64,000 nucleotides of DNA from JANMES01 sp038229715 (GCA_038229715.1 JBBROD010000004.1:21278-85277), one strand, 5' to 3'. Positions 17,366 to 27,102 are shown, counted from the first letter of the stretch. Program-made: numbers and translations. Notes: generated from the sequence alone by a model not told the origin.

Positions 17366-19372
17366 TTACTCATCCCTGTTCGGCACCCCGCCCGGCTGTG
17401 GATTGACTGCGGGTTTGGATTTGTCGTCCTTCCCCTGCAGCGATTTCACGATCGTATCGATCCGCTGCTGCGTTTCCGCGGGTTGGCTGGCGCGGAGTTT
17501 GTTCAGGACACCGATCACCGGCGCGCCGAGCGTGGCGAGTTGTTCCTGGGCGCGGTCGCGCTCCTTCCAATCGTCGGCGTTGAGCTGCTTCACCAATGAC
17601 TCGATCTGCTTGGTCATCGCCGCCGGCGGCTGCGGGAGGGGTTGGGTGTAGTCGGCCAGCATGGAAAGCGGCACCTTGAGTTCCAAACCGCCGACGGTTT
17701 TGATCGGCAGTTCGGATTCTGCCAGCCTGCCGCTGACGGTCGCGCCGTCCCATAGTTGCACTTGCACGTCGCTGTAACTGTCTCGAATGCGCTCGATGTG
17801 AGAGATCTGCTCGCCGGCCAGTTCGAGTGAATCGAACGTGGTATCGACGTGCAGCGATCCGGTCAGCGTCGCAGCGAAATGGTCGCCGTTGGTGGATTCC
17901 AGTTCCGGGCCGGCGGTGTCGGCGTCATCGGACGGGGCTTTGAAAATCCACTTCAGGAGATTCGCAGCGTCGATCTTGATCGGCTCGGTAGCGCCGTCGC
18001 GGATCACTTCAATCTGCCCGCCGGTATAAAGCCCCGCCAAAGTCGTGCCGTCCAGCATCGCCAGTTCATGGACGGCCGAGTTATCCGTCTGCAGGCTGAG
18101 CGCGGAGATGGAATTGGGATCGACCTGCAGCACGCCGTACCGGCTGGCGAAGGAGATCGGCTTGGTCGGCATTTGCACGAACAGCCGCTCGCCGGTGCGC
18201 AGGGTGATCAGAGGCTTATCAAAGGTCCATTCCTCCGGCTCGTCGGCACGTTTGCGATAGCCGAGGCGGGTGATCTGCGACAGCGGAATTTTCGTCACCT
18301 GGCCGCTGGACAGTTCCAGATCGATGACCTGCCGATCGAGCGTGCCACCGATGACCTGTCCGTCGGTCGTAACGATGAGTTGGCGGGCTTTGAACTGCCC
18401 GATGTTGAACATTGCGATCACGCGATTCTCGGGAAACTCCACCGGTCCGTACGCGGTAGCGAGCTTGAACGTGGGGATTTTGATAGTGCCTTTGAATTGA
18501 TCCCCGCCGGTGATTTCGACGACATCGAACAAATCCCCGCGGATCATCTCCAAATCGCCGACGCTGGTTTCGCCGCCACCGAAGTTGACGATGAGCTTGC
18601 GGATGTTGCGCGGAACGTCCTTGAGGAGCTTGCGGTCATCGAGCGAGTTGATGTAATCCGTCCCCGCCGTTGGTGTCGCGGCCGAGCCGTGGAAATGCAT
18701 GATCGCCATTTCCTTGCCTGCCGGGATCAGCAGCGAGTAACTACCCGACACGAAATTGTTGCCCGTGCCGAAGCCGGTGTTGGTCCGCAGACGCGACCGC
18801 TTGCCGTTGTAGATTTCCACGGCGCTGCGCCAGCCTTGATTGCCCGTCGTGCCGACCCACGCGACGGTCTGCCCTTTGCGCTTTGCGTCGGCGATCGGCC
18901 CGCCGGACTGCATCTGGTAGTGGAACTGGCTTTGCACGATAAAATCGACGTGCTTTTCCTTCCCGGTGGTGTTTTTGAAAACGTCGATCATGCGGACGAA
19001 TCCACTGGCGGCATCAAATTTCACGCGGCGGGTGAACTGGATCGGCCCGACTGCGAGATTTTCCAAAACCACTTCGCCGGTATCGGCGTCGAGCTTGGCC
19101 TGGTTGTTGTTCTGCTGCACGCCTTGGTTGTTGGCCATGATCATGCCGCCCTGGCTGAACAACGGGTTGTTGCCCTGCTGCTGGAGGAATCCGCCGGGGT
19201 AGAGCATCCACTGGTTGCCGAAACTGTCGGGCTGGTTATACGGGAGGTTGACCTGCCCGCCGGCGCCGGTGCCAGGCCTTATGGCGATCAAACGGGCTTG
19301 CGCCACGATCGGCAGCACGCCGACGGCGATGAAAGGCAATGCGACGCTCAATCGTGTTATCCAACGCATCAT
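17366..19372 (-). CDS. Secreted repeat-rich protein (intact paralogue)
   Basis: A 668-residue exported protein with a signal peptide ending near VAQA. Residues about 30-270 form a beta-rich domain (VRMIDVFKNTTGKEKHVDFI). After that come repeated blocks such as ITGGDQFKGTIKIP ... TAYGPVEFPENRVI, VIGGTLDRQVIDLELSSGQVTK and LRTGERLFVQMP ... RYGVLQVDPNSI, suggesting tandem small beta-domains. The last 85 residues form a charged helical HEAT-like segment (LNADDWKERDRAQEQLATLG). It lies 160 bases upstream of its interrupted paralogue on the same strand, so the pair arose by tandem duplication. No family name was recognised; a surface or periplasmic structural role is only a guess. Confidence 0.8.
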   Translation of the reverse strand: MMRWITRLSVALPFIAVGVLPIVAQARLIAIRPGTGAGGQVNLPYNQPDSFGNQWMLYPGGFLQQQGNNPLFSQGGMIMANNQGVQQNNNQAKLDADTGEVVLENLAVGPIQFTRRVKFDAASGFVRMIDVFKNTTGKEKHVDFIVQSQFHYQMQSGGPIADAKRKGQTVAWVGTTGNQGWRSAVEIYNGKRSRLRTNTGFGTGNNFVSGSYSLLIPAGKEMAIMHFHGSAATPTAGTDYINSLDDRKLLKDVPRNIRKLIVNFGGGETSVGDLEMIRGDLFDVVEITGGDQFKGTIKIPTFKLATAYGPVEFPENRVIAMFNIGQFKARQLIVTTDGQVIGGTLDRQVIDLELSSGQVTKIPLSQITRLGYRKRADEPEEWTFDKPLITLRTGERLFVQMPTKPISFASRYGVLQVDPNSISALSLQTDNSAVHELAMLDGTTLAGLYTGGQIEVIRDGATEPIKIDAANLLKWIFKAPSDDADTAGPELESTNGDHFAATLTGSLHVDTTFDSLELAGEQISHIERIRDSYSDVQVQLWDGATVSGRLAESELPIKTVGGLELKVPLSMLADYTQPLPQPPAAMTKQIESLVKQLNADDWKERDRAQEQLATLGAPVIGVLNKLRASQPAETQQRIDTIVKSLQGKDDKSKPAVNPQPGGVPNRDE

Positions 19373-19394
19373 GCACCTGTCCTGCCAAATTTGA

Positions 19395-20147
19395 CTACGA
19401 GGCTCCGAACAACTTCCGCTTGATCCGCTTTACGGCGTTCACCGTGGGCTTGGCCTTGAGCAGCCAGATCACGTCTCCACTCGGTCGCGGCGGAGGCCCG
19501 GTCACACAGTCGGCGATCACTTTGGCCACTTCCGCCGGCGAGAGCGTGTTTTCTGTCGGGTATTGCTCGTGGGTGAGGATGGTGCGGAACATCGCCGTCT
19601 CCACCGCCCCGGGCGCGATCGTATGCACGCGCACGCCGATCGCCTCGCCTTCACGCGCCAGCGACAACCCCAAAACGTTGAGCGCAGCTTTTGCCGCTCC
19701 GTACAGGCCAAGCCCCGTAAACGGATCGGCGGACGCCTTCGATGAGATATTGACGATCACGCCCCGGTTTTGTTTCCGAAATATCGGCCAGACCGCTTTA
19801 CACATCCAAACCGCCGCCGTCAGGTTGACATCAACGGTGGTTTGCCATTCTTCGTCGGTGATCGATTCGATCGACCGCACTGGCGCATAACCTGCGTTAT
19901 TGACGACTGCGTCGACTCGTCCGAACGCGTCAAGCGCCCTGGCGACCACGCCGCGCAGTTGCCGGGCATCAGCCACGTCCGCGACGGCGATCAGGGCACC
20001 AGCATCCGAAAGCCCAGCCGTCTCGCCGAGTTCCGCTTCGTTGCGGCTGACCAGCACTAGTTGATACCCGCGCTCAGACAATTCAATCGCCGCCGCCCGC
20101 CCGATGCCTCGGCCCGCCCCCGTGATGATCGCCACCGGTTTTGCCAT
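19395..20147 (-). CDS. Short-chain dehydrogenase/reductase
   Basis: Classical SDR of 250 residues. The cofactor motif is TGAGRGIG (9-16), the structural motif NNAG is intact, and the catalytic triad is visible: Ser in NISSKAS thirteen residues before the Tyr of YGAAK, with its Lys. Arg in VSRNEAEL after the second strand suggests NADPH. The C-terminus is basic (KAKPTVNAVKRIKRKLFGAS). ATG 20147 is chosen because it starts directly before the cofactor strand; an upstream in-frame ATG would overlap the next gene. It ends 22 bases before the secreted paralogue at 19372, but no joint function is evident. Confidence 0.85.
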   Translation of the reverse strand: MAKPVAIITGAGRGIGRAAAIELSERGYQLVLVSRNEAELGETAGLSDAGALIAVADVADARQLRGVVARALDAFGRVDAVVNNAGYAPVRSIESITDEEWQTTVDVNLTAAVWMCKAVWPIFRKQNRGVIVNISSKASADPFTGLGLYGAAKAALNVLGLSLAREGEAIGVRVHTIAPGAVETAMFRTILTHEQYPTENTLSPAEVAKVIADCVTGPPPRPSGDVIWLLKAKPTVNAVKRIKRKLFGAS

Positions 20148-20196
20148 TGCGTCTATCCTACCCCGCTTCGCCACTGCCGGATCGGTTTCAGCCCGC

Positions 20197-21552
20197 TTAA
20201 CCCGCATCCGCCGGCGCGGGTTTATCCGAGGCCTGAACCGCCGCCGGTTTCACTTCCGTCAACTTCGACGCCATTACATGGCCGTAACTCGTGCCGCGCC
20301 ACGTGACTTTTTTCGTCATGCACATCCACACCGAGCGCAGCATAATCATCAGGAGCATAGGCCCGGCGATGATGAACAGGAACGAATTTCTCCGGGGATT
20401 TCCGCACCAATGATAAAGCGTCCCCAGGTAGTAATGCATGACGCCCAAATGAATCGCGACCGCGATGGCCCAAAGGTACGAGTCGAGCGGCGTGATGGGG
20501 TTGGCGTAGGGGTGCATGAGGTGGCTAATCGCTGTCGGGATCATCAGATACGCCGTAAAGCAGCACTGCAGCAAAAAGCTGATGGCCGCCAGTGTCCGCC
20601 ACGGGCTGCCCACGCGCGCCGCGTAGTAGATTCGGCTCCAGCCGCGGAATATCGCCGGGAGTGAGGAGTACATCCGCACCGCCGCCCATTCGTTCCCCCA
20701 GGCGATTCTTGGCCTGTACCCCGCTTGCTTAAGTCGCAGCGCGATCGCGACGTCTTCGCAGTACCGATCCTTCACCGCTTCGTGTCCGCCCATGGCGTCG
20801 TAAACCGTGCGGCTCATCAGGATGAACTGCCCGTTCGCAAAGGCCGAGTTCTTCTTGTGGTTCATGTTATTGAGCGCGATCACGTACATCGCGCTCGCGG
20901 CGGCGGCGGCGAGCGGAACCAGCGTGCTTTCCCAGATCGTGTGGCTTTCCAGTCGCGGGAGCAGGCTGATCAAATCGAACTGCTTGTTTTTCACCACCGA
21001 CATGCTGGCCGCCAGCGCGTCGGGTTCGAGCACCACGTCACTGTCGACGAACAGCAGCCATTCGCCGCGCGCCTGTTTTTGTGCAGTGAACAGCGCGTTG
21101 TTCTTGCCGGTCCAACCCGGCCCGAGCGCGCCTTCCTGAATGTGGACGACTTTGAGATGCGAATCGTTCGTCGCCATCGCGTCCAACACCTGACCGGTGT
21201 TGTCGACCGACCGATCATCGACGGCGATCACTTCAAAATCAGGATAATCCTGGCTCAGACACGACTGGATGCACCCACGAATGCGCTCGCCTTCATCTTT
21301 GGCCGGCACGATGATCGACACCGAAGGCGCCGCCATTCCCCTGGGCAACGGCAGCGGCGGGCGCTTGAGAAACATCATCTTTCGCCGCCCGGCGACGATC
21401 AGCACCCCGTAGCAAAACCACGCGAACGGGCCGCTGAGTACATAGAGAATAAAAAATATCAGTTCTTGATGCGACAAGGACCATCCTTGGTTGAGACCGA
21501 ACCGCTTAATCGTTCCCGGAAAGCCGCGCCAATGCAAGCGGATGGCGATCAT
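20197..21552 (-). CDS. Membrane glycosyltransferase family 2
   Basis: A 451-residue GT-A enzyme anchored in the inner membrane. An N-terminal helix (ELIFFILYVLSGPFAWFCYG) precedes the catalytic domain: SIIVPAKDEGERI, VDDRSVDNT, the WTGKNNAL loop, the metal-binding DSD in LFVDSDV, and the acceptor-side EDVAIALRLKQAG. Four or so C-terminal helices follow. The arrangement resembles the HpnB/CrtQ-like group acting on hopanoid or carotenoid lipids, but the acceptor is not readable from the sequence. The first 25 residues may not be native, as other in-frame starts exist. It is 50 bases upstream of the SDR. Confidence 0.82.
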   Translation of the reverse strand: MIAIRLHWRGFPGTIKRFGLNQGWSLSHQELIFFILYVLSGPFAWFCYGVLIVAGRRKMMFLKRPPLPLPRGMAAPSVSIIVPAKDEGERIRGCIQSCLSQDYPDFEVIAVDDRSVDNTGQVLDAMATNDSHLKVVHIQEGALGPGWTGKNNALFTAQKQARGEWLLFVDSDVVLEPDALAASMSVVKNKQFDLISLLPRLESHTIWESTLVPLAAAAASAMYVIALNNMNHKKNSAFANGQFILMSRTVYDAMGGHEAVKDRYCEDVAIALRLKQAGYRPRIAWGNEWAAVRMYSSLPAIFRGWSRIYYAARVGSPWRTLAAISFLLQCCFTAYLMIPTAISHLMHPYANPITPLDSYLWAIAVAIHLGVMHYYLGTLYHWCGNPRRNSFLFIIAGPMLLMIMLRSVWMCMTKKVTWRGTSYGHVMASKLTEVKPAAVQASDKPAPADAG

Positions 21553-21695
21553 GGCCGGCTGCTATTTTTCCGGTTTGCTGTGCAATACGAGTCACGCGCG
21601 AGATGCTCGAGCGAATTGCATAGCTTCTTTCTCCCTCACCCATGTGATCATGAGAAAGGGACGGAGTGCGGCTTTTTCTAAAACCATTCGATCGA

Positions 21696-21770
21696 TCCAC
21701 GAATAACACGAATCTTCACGAATGAATTCCTGACTAGCGGAGATTCGTGAAGATTCGTGTTATTCGTGGA
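21696..21770. repeat. Palindromic repeat, family C (CCACGAATAACACGAAT)
   Basis: Arms TCCACGAATAACACGAATC... and its inverse at 21743-21770, nearly perfect over 28 bases. Two further copies: 24013-24080, and 60909-61173 where it is split by the MITE. It fills most of the 326-base gap between the GT2 and waaA genes; nothing else is seen there. Confidence 0.9.
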
Positions 21771-21878
21771 CTTTTCCTTATCAACTCGCCGTCCACACTA
21801 TCGGACCCTCGCTCCACGCCGGAATATTTGGCCTCACGCAGTTCTCACGATACAAACGACGGCCTAGAGATTCGCACC

Positions 21879-23201
21879 ATGATTAACGCCTACGATATCG
21901 CCTACGGTCTCGGCCTTGGCGTTGCCAGCCCGGCCTGGCTGCTTTCCAAGCGGTCGCGCGACAAAGTGTTCAAAGCCTTCCGCGAGCGGATGGCCAGCGA
22001 TCACGCGCGCGATACCGCCAGGCCCGCCGTCTGGATTCACGCCGTCAGCCTCGGCGAAATGAACGCCACCCGCGCGATGATCCGCGTGCTGCAGCACAAG
22101 CGCAAGGACTTGCAGTACATCGTCTCGACCACCACCACCACCGGCTACAACCGCGGCAAGGAGTTGTACGGCCAAGACGCGACCGTCACGCTTATCCGCT
22201 ACCCGCTGGATTTCACCTGGGCTGTCGCGCGGTCGCTCGACGCGCTCAAGCCCGCGATTGTGGTGCTGATGGAACTGGAAGTCTGGCCGAACTTCACGCA
22301 GGCGTGCGAGAAGCGTGGCATCCCGGTGATGCTGGCCAACGGGCGCATCACCTCCAAGAGCTACCGCAACTATCGGCTGGGGAAAATCGCGACGTTCTCC
22401 ATGTTCCGCCGATTGGACCTCGCTTGCGCGCAGGATCCGCTCTACGCCGATCGGTTCACCAAGCTCGGCGTGCGGGCCGATCGAGTTCGCGTCACCGGCA
22501 CGATGAAGTTCGACACCGCCCAGCCCGGCGCGAAAGTCCCCGGGGCCGAGGAGCTAGCCGACGCGGTTAATCTCAAGCCCGGCGAAGAAACCATCTGGGT
22601 GGCCGGCTCAACCGGGCCCGGCGAAGAGAAAATCCTGCTGGGCGTCTATCGTGAATTGCTCAAGCGCTTCGTCCGATTGCGACTGGTGATCGTGCCGCGT
22701 CACCCCGAGCGGTTCGACGAGGTCGCGAAACTGATCGGCCAAAGCAAATTCATCTGCCGCCGCCGCTCCGCCCCGCCGGGGTTGTCGTTCTTGAATCCGG
22801 TGCCCGCCGTCATCCTCGGCGACACGATGGGCGAACTCCGCAAGTTCTACGCGATGGCGGATTTGGTGTTCGTCGGCAGATCACTCGTTGATCTCGGCCC
22901 CAGCCAGCACGGCTCGGACATGATCGAACCGGCCGCGCTCTCCAAGCCGGTGATCGTCGGCCCGTACACGCAAAATTTCGCTGAAGCGATGACGCTTTTC
23001 AAATCCGCCGACGCGATGATGGTGGTCGCCGACCCCCAAAGCCTCAGCGACGCCGCCGCCGTCCTGATCTCCACGCCCGCCCAAGCCAAAGCGATGGGCC
23101 AGCGCGCACTCGCGGTGGTCAAGCAGGGACAAGGCGCCACACTCAAACACGTCAACGCCGTCCTGGAACTGCTCGGCGGGCGCAAAACAAATCCGGATTA
23201 A
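21879..23201 (+). CDS. waaA: 3-deoxy-D-manno-octulosonic acid (Kdo) transferase
   Basis: Inner-membrane GT30 enzyme that adds Kdo from CMP-Kdo to lipid A precursor, linking lipid A to the core sugar. Diagnostic blocks are VWIHAVSLGEMNATRAMI (acceptor-side Glu), STTTTTGYNRGKEL, the MELEVWPNF motif, LANGRITSKSYRNY, VAGSTGPGEEK, VPRHPERFDEV and the CMP-binding GSDMIEPAALSKPVIVGP. Length 440 is normal. ATG 21879 directly precedes the conserved start; the longer in-frame extension begins inside the palindrome. With lpxB 1 kb downstream it shows lipid A synthesis and hence an outer membrane. Confidence 0.92.
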   Translation: MINAYDIAYGLGLGVASPAWLLSKRSRDKVFKAFRERMASDHARDTARPAVWIHAVSLGEMNATRAMIRVLQHKRKDLQYIVSTTTTTGYNRGKELYGQDATVTLIRYPLDFTWAVARSLDALKPAIVVLMELEVWPNFTQACEKRGIPVMLANGRITSKSYRNYRLGKIATFSMFRRLDLACAQDPLYADRFTKLGVRADRVRVTGTMKFDTAQPGAKVPGAEELADAVNLKPGEETIWVAGSTGPGEEKILLGVYRELLKRFVRLRLVIVPRHPERFDEVAKLIGQSKFICRRRSAPPGLSFLNPVPAVILGDTMGELRKFYAMADLVFVGRSLVDLGPSQHGSDMIEPAALSKPVIVGPYTQNFAEAMTLFKSADAMMVVADPQSLSDAAAVLISTPAQAKAMGQRALAVVKQGQGATLKHVNAVLELLGGRKTNPD

Positions 23202-23226
23202 CGCCTCTACTGATCAATTCAAATTG

Positions 23227-23304
23227 AGCCGCAGATCAACGCAGATGAACGCAGATAAGAAAATGATCTTCCTTATCTGCGTTCATCTGCGTCAATCTGC
23301 GGCT
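23227..23304. repeat. Palindromic repeat, family A
   Basis: Third copy of the CCGCAGAT/ACGCAGAT inverted repeat, placed between the convergent waaA and ilvN/H genes. Confidence 0.9.
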
Positions 23305-23314
23305 AACATTTTTT

Positions 23315-23878
23315 CTAGCTCGGCGGAAGCGCCGCCGACGCCGGGGCGTCTAAGCTGCGGGTGCGTTTCTTTGACGGAGCGTTGGTCGCTTTTTCCTTCG
23401 ATTGATTCCCGCGGGCCATTGCGATGACGCCAGTGCGGGCGACTTCTTCAATGCCGTACGGGCGCATCAGGTCGATAAACGCCTCAAGCTTTTCTTCCGT
23501 GCCGACCAGTTCGACCATGATGCTGTCGGGCGCCACGTCGACCACCTTGCCGCGGAAGAGGCTGACCACTTCGATCACCTCGCCGCGCTTTTCTGGGATG
23601 ACGCCCACTTTCACCAGCATCAGGTCGCGCTCGACGTAGGCCGCGTCTTTGAAGTCGCGAACCTTCACCACCGGCACGAGCTTGGCCAGCTGTTTGCGGA
23701 CCTGCTCGATCGTGTTGTCGTCGGCGGTGCAGACGATCGTCATGCGGCTGAGCTCGGGGTTTTCCGTTCGGCCGACGACCAGCGAATCGATGTTAAAGCC
23801 GCGCGCCGCGAACATCCCCGCCACGCTCGCCAGCACGCCTGATTCGTTGATCACCAAGGCCGATATCACATGACGCAT
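23315..23878 (-). CDS. ilvN: Acetolactate synthase small (regulatory) subunit
   Basis: Regulatory partner of acetolactate synthase in valine/leucine/isoleucine synthesis, carrying the valine feedback site. The N-terminal ACT domain is standard (ISALVINESGVLASVAGMFAARGFNI, then LVVGRTENPELSRMTIV), followed by the second half (ERDLMLVKVGV ... RPYGIEEVARTGVIAMARG). A basic 25-residue tail is extra. AGGAG precedes the ATG. The large subunit normally next to it is not in the window. Symbol ilvN or ilvH would serve equally. Confidence 0.92.
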   Translation of the reverse strand: MRHVISALVINESGVLASVAGMFAARGFNIDSLVVGRTENPELSRMTIVCTADDNTIEQVRKQLAKLVPVVKVRDFKDAAYVERDLMLVKVGVIPEKRGEVIEVVSLFRGKVVDVAPDSIMVELVGTEEKLEAFIDLMRPYGIEEVARTGVIAMARGNQSKEKATNAPSKKRTRSLDAPASAALPPS

Positions 23879-24012
23879 AACTGCTCCTAAATCTCAAAAA
23901 CGAGCCGGGCAGTGTACCGCAACCTGATCAGCCGGGCAAAAGTGGCGATTCAACGTCCTTTCCTGGCACGCCGAACGAAGGTTGGCGAGAACTCCAAGAC
24001 GAAAGGCAAAGG

Positions 24013-24080
24013 GTCCACGAATAACACGAATCTTCACGAATCCATTCCTTCATTCGTGGAGATTCGTGTAATTCGTGGAC
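24013..24080. repeat. Palindromic repeat, family C
   Basis: GTCCACGAATAACACGAATC... with its inverse at 24052-24080. It lies in the 300-base gap upstream of lpxB; the remaining bases show no gene. Confidence 0.9.
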
Positions 24081-24179
24081 GATCTCTCTCCCTGCTGGCA
24101 CCCTCACACTGCACTCTCGTGGCGTACCGGGATCGGATCCATCCTTGACACTTTCCCTACACGCTGTTGCACTGCCGTA

Positions 24180-25304
24180 GTGCCTAAACGCATCTTCATC
24201 ACCGCAGCGGAAGTTAGCGGCGATCAGCACGCGGCGGCGCTGATCAAATCGCTGAAGCAGCTCGATCCTGCCCTTATCATTGAAGGCCACGGCGGGCCAC
24301 TCATGCGAGCGGCGGGAGCGACGATTCACCACGAGACCGTGAAAAAGGCGGCCATGGGGTGGCGCGGTGCGCTTCGGTACTTCGAGATTAAAAAAGTCCT
24401 CAAGTGGACGGAAACCTACTTCCTGGCGCACAAGCCGGACTTGGTGATCGGCGTGGATTCACCCGACATGAACACGCACTTCGCCCGGCTGGCCAAGGCG
24501 AACGGCGCGCCGATGCTGCAGTATGTCGCGCCGCAACTGTGGGCGTGGCGCGAATACCGGATCAAGAAAATCCGCGCGACGGTCGATCACATCGCGTGCA
24601 TCTTGCCGTTCGAGCAGGACTATTTCCGCAAGCTCGGTGTGGCGGCGACGTTTGTCGGGCATCCGCTGTTTGACGAGCTTCCCGTCAGCCGAGAGAAACC
24701 GCCGGGGCCGGTGTTTCCCGATCGCCCGCCGATCGTCGGGTTGCTGCCCGGCTCGCGCGCGTCGGAGGCCAATAGCAACTTCCCGCCGATGCTCGACGTC
24801 GCCCGCAAGCTTCGGCTGGCTTTTCCCGACGTGCGGTTCATCGTCCCGACCGTTGCCGCCACGCAACCGATCGTCGCCGAGCACGCGGCCAGCTTTCCCC
24901 GGCTGGAGTACGCGCAAGACCGCTTCGACGAGCTTGTGCCGCAATGCGATCTCTGCATCGTCGCCAGCGGAACCGCGACGCTACATGTCGCCAGCTTCGG
25001 CGTGCCGATGATCGTCGTCTACCGCGGAAGCCCGATCCTCTGGCACGGCATCGGGCGATGGCTTGTGAAAGTCCGCACGTTTTCGCTGGTCAACCTGCTG
25101 GCCGGCGTGGATCAGCACATCGTCCCCGAGTTCATCCCCTGGCACGGCAGCAACGAACCCGTCGCCATCGCGGCGATCGAACTGCTGCGACACCCGGAGA
25201 AGCTCGACATCCAGCACGCAAAGCTCGAAAAACTGATCGAGCATCTCGATAAACCCGGCGCGAGCATGAACGTGGCTAAGCTGGCGATGGGGATGATAAA
25301 GTAG
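24180..25304 (+). CDS. lpxB: Lipid-A-disaccharide synthase
   Basis: GT19 enzyme that joins UDP-2,3-diacylglucosamine and lipid X to make the lipid A disaccharide at the inner membrane. Landmarks: ITAAEVSGDQHAAALI at the N-terminus, DSPDMNTHFARLAKANG, YVAPQLWAWREYRIKKI, CILPFEQDYF, VGHPLFDELP, GLLPGSRASE and the C-terminal ASGTATLHVASFGVPMIVVYR. A GTG at 24180 is the only start directly before the conserved strand; the region before it in frame carries repeat-derived sequence. Length 374 is typical. Its basal position beside waaA fits an LPS locus interrupted by ilvN. Confidence 0.92.
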   Translation: MPKRIFITAAEVSGDQHAAALIKSLKQLDPALIIEGHGGPLMRAAGATIHHETVKKAAMGWRGALRYFEIKKVLKWTETYFLAHKPDLVIGVDSPDMNTHFARLAKANGAPMLQYVAPQLWAWREYRIKKIRATVDHIACILPFEQDYFRKLGVAATFVGHPLFDELPVSREKPPGPVFPDRPPIVGLLPGSRASEANSNFPPMLDVARKLRLAFPDVRFIVPTVAATQPIVAEHAASFPRLEYAQDRFDELVPQCDLCIVASGTATLHVASFGVPMIVVYRGSPILWHGIGRWLVKVRTFSLVNLLAGVDQHIVPEFIPWHGSNEPVAIAAIELLRHPEKLDIQHAKLEKLIEHLDKPGASMNVAKLAMGMIK

Positions 25305-25362
25305 CCGCTTGCGCCGCCGCCGCCCCGTCTGCCGTGACCGATGTCATTCCTGGTTGTTGCGA

Positions 25363-26613
25363 TCAGTTAAACGGATTTGCCACCCCGCCGCCGTTGGCGG
25401 GGGTGGTGGATTGGCCGTTCAACTCGCGGCAGTACGGTTCGAGGTTTTTCAGGCTGGTGAAGTAGGACTTGAGCCCGGCGGCCAGCTTGGCGGCGGTGAT
25501 GGTTTGGCCTTGGATTTCCTGACGCAAGCCGACGTTGTCGTTTTCGTCGAGGACCAAGAACGGCTGGCCGATCAGCCAGTTGGCTTTGAGGCAATCGGTG
25601 AGGAACCCCGAGTCCTGCGCGAACTTGCCGAGCTTGCCGATGCCGCACTGCACCCACACGCCGGACCATTCGGGCTTGGAGTAGATCTCGATCGGGTAAA
25701 TGTACTGCCACCCGTTGACGGCGGCGCGTACCTCCACCACAAAGCCCAGCGCCTGCGGCTTGGGATTTAGGCCCATGTCGCGGAGCATCTCGCCGAGGGA
25801 TTGATTGTCCACCCCGCGTGAAGCCCCGATCGAAGTGATGGCCGACTCCGGCAGCGCTGCGACATTCGCAGCGGGGTTGACCTTCAACATCGACTTCATG
25901 GCGGGGATTTGCTTCGGGCTGATCGACGAAAAACCCGTGCCCGGCGGGTTCGTGCCGTCCGAGCGTTTTGTAAGCGACCGGTAGTACGGCTCGGACGCTT
26001 TGACGGCGGTGAATACGTCCTTGAGAACCGCGGCCATGCGGGCGGGGGTGACGTCGGCGTTTTCCAGCGGGCACTGCAAGATCAGCGTGTTCTGATTGTC
26101 TACGACGAAACGCTTGCCGCCCATCGCGTTGCCCAACTGTAAGAGCGCTTTGAGCGTTGCAGCCGGCGCGGTTTGGCGGTTGACGGGTGACAGGCCGCAC
26201 TGGATCCACAGCGGTTCGTAATTCTTTCCGAAGCTGGCCTGGATGGGGTAGGTGTAGTCGGTTCCATTCAATGTCGCTTTGACCATCATCAGCCATAGAT
26301 CGCCGTGGCGCTGCGGTTTGACACCCAGACCGTCGAGCATCGCGCCGAGCGAGTCGACATCGAGCGTCCGGCCGGCGGAGTCGATACCGCGTTCCTGGGG
26401 CACGTTGGGGAGCGTTGATTCGGGGATGATGTCGCGCGAGTTGGCGTCGACTTCGTCGATGGACTTGTACTGCGTACTACCGGCCGACGGACTGTTCGAA
26501 AGTGTCTTCGATAGCCCTGCTGAGCCGGACGAGCCGCCGCCTGAGGCGCAGCCGATCGCCGCAACCAATCCACTTGCAACCAACAATGACGTTAAACGTA
26601 CGACTCGATTCAT
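25363..26613 (-). CDS. Lipoprotein with two tandem YbjN-like domains
   Basis: A 416-residue lipoprotein (lipobox LVAAIGC-A, then a Ser/Gly linker) with an internal duplication. Domain 1 (about 95-230: DSLGAMLDGLGVKPQRH ... YTYPIQASF ... LWIQCGL ... VTPARMAAVLKDVF) and domain 2 (about 255-405: QSLGEMLRDMGLNPKPQ ... YIYPIEIYS ... VWVQCGI ... ITAAKLAAGLKSYF) repeat the same order of motifs. The pattern L-x2-M-L-x2-[LM]G ... YPI ... WxQC resembles the YbjN/secretion-chaperone-like fold, an inference from pattern only. Convergent with lpxB. Confidence 0.78.
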   Translation of the reverse strand: MNRVVRLTSLLVASGLVAAIGCASGGGSSGSAGLSKTLSNSPSAGSTQYKSIDEVDANSRDIIPESTLPNVPQERGIDSAGRTLDVDSLGAMLDGLGVKPQRHGDLWLMMVKATLNGTDYTYPIQASFGKNYEPLWIQCGLSPVNRQTAPAATLKALLQLGNAMGGKRFVVDNQNTLILQCPLENADVTPARMAAVLKDVFTAVKASEPYYRSLTKRSDGTNPPGTGFSSISPKQIPAMKSMLKVNPAANVAALPESAITSIGASRGVDNQSLGEMLRDMGLNPKPQALGFVVEVRAAVNGWQYIYPIEIYSKPEWSGVWVQCGIGKLGKFAQDSGFLTDCLKANWLIGQPFLVLDENDNVGLRQEIQGQTITAAKLAAGLKSYFTSLKNLEPYCRELNGQSTTPANGGGVANPFN

Positions 26614-27102
26614 GTTTGCTCCCGAATACGATTTGATCTCACCCTGCGGGTATGGACGCGACCACTATACCTGCGAGGGTAAATCAACTGCGAGGGGAAA
26701 ATCTCTCTTGATGCCCGCCCGCGGGTAGCCGGCGCGTTTTACTGGAGCCTGAAGGAAATGCGTCGGACCTGTGGCGCGAGTTCGCGTTCTTCGATCCGGC
26801 TGACAAGGCCAATCCGGCGATAAAATCACTCAGTGGCGCTCCACCCGCAGCCACGACATCGAGCGGGAATCGTACGCTTCCCGGTTTCTAATCCACAACC
26901 GTCACGTGGTGTCGCGCAAACGTAATCTCTTTGTCGTAAAAACATACAAAAAAGCCGGGGCTTCGGTCAAATTTTGGCAATAATTGTTAAGATTTGGGTT
27001 GGATGGTGTTAATCTAGAAGCAGAGAGGGTTCTGGAGTCCCTGAGATGCAAAGCCCAATCAGGCTCCCGTTCGCTCACTCATTGTTGTTTAAGAGGTTCC
27101 TC
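26614..27102. other. Gap with possible promoter
   Basis: About 490 bases with no convincing gene on either strand. It separates the divergent lipoprotein and prepilin genes, so it must hold promoters for both. A weak sigma-70-like pair TTAAGA (26987) and TAATCT (27010), 17 bases apart, faces the prepilin gene; confidence is low. Confidence 0.25.

Noticed and set aside
17849..19423. Long plus-strand open frame (524 codons) opposite the intact secreted paralogue
   Set aside because: It is the antisense shadow of a GC-rich gene; composition is Arg/Asp/His-rich with no family pattern, and the minus-strand gene has a signal peptide and a paralogue.
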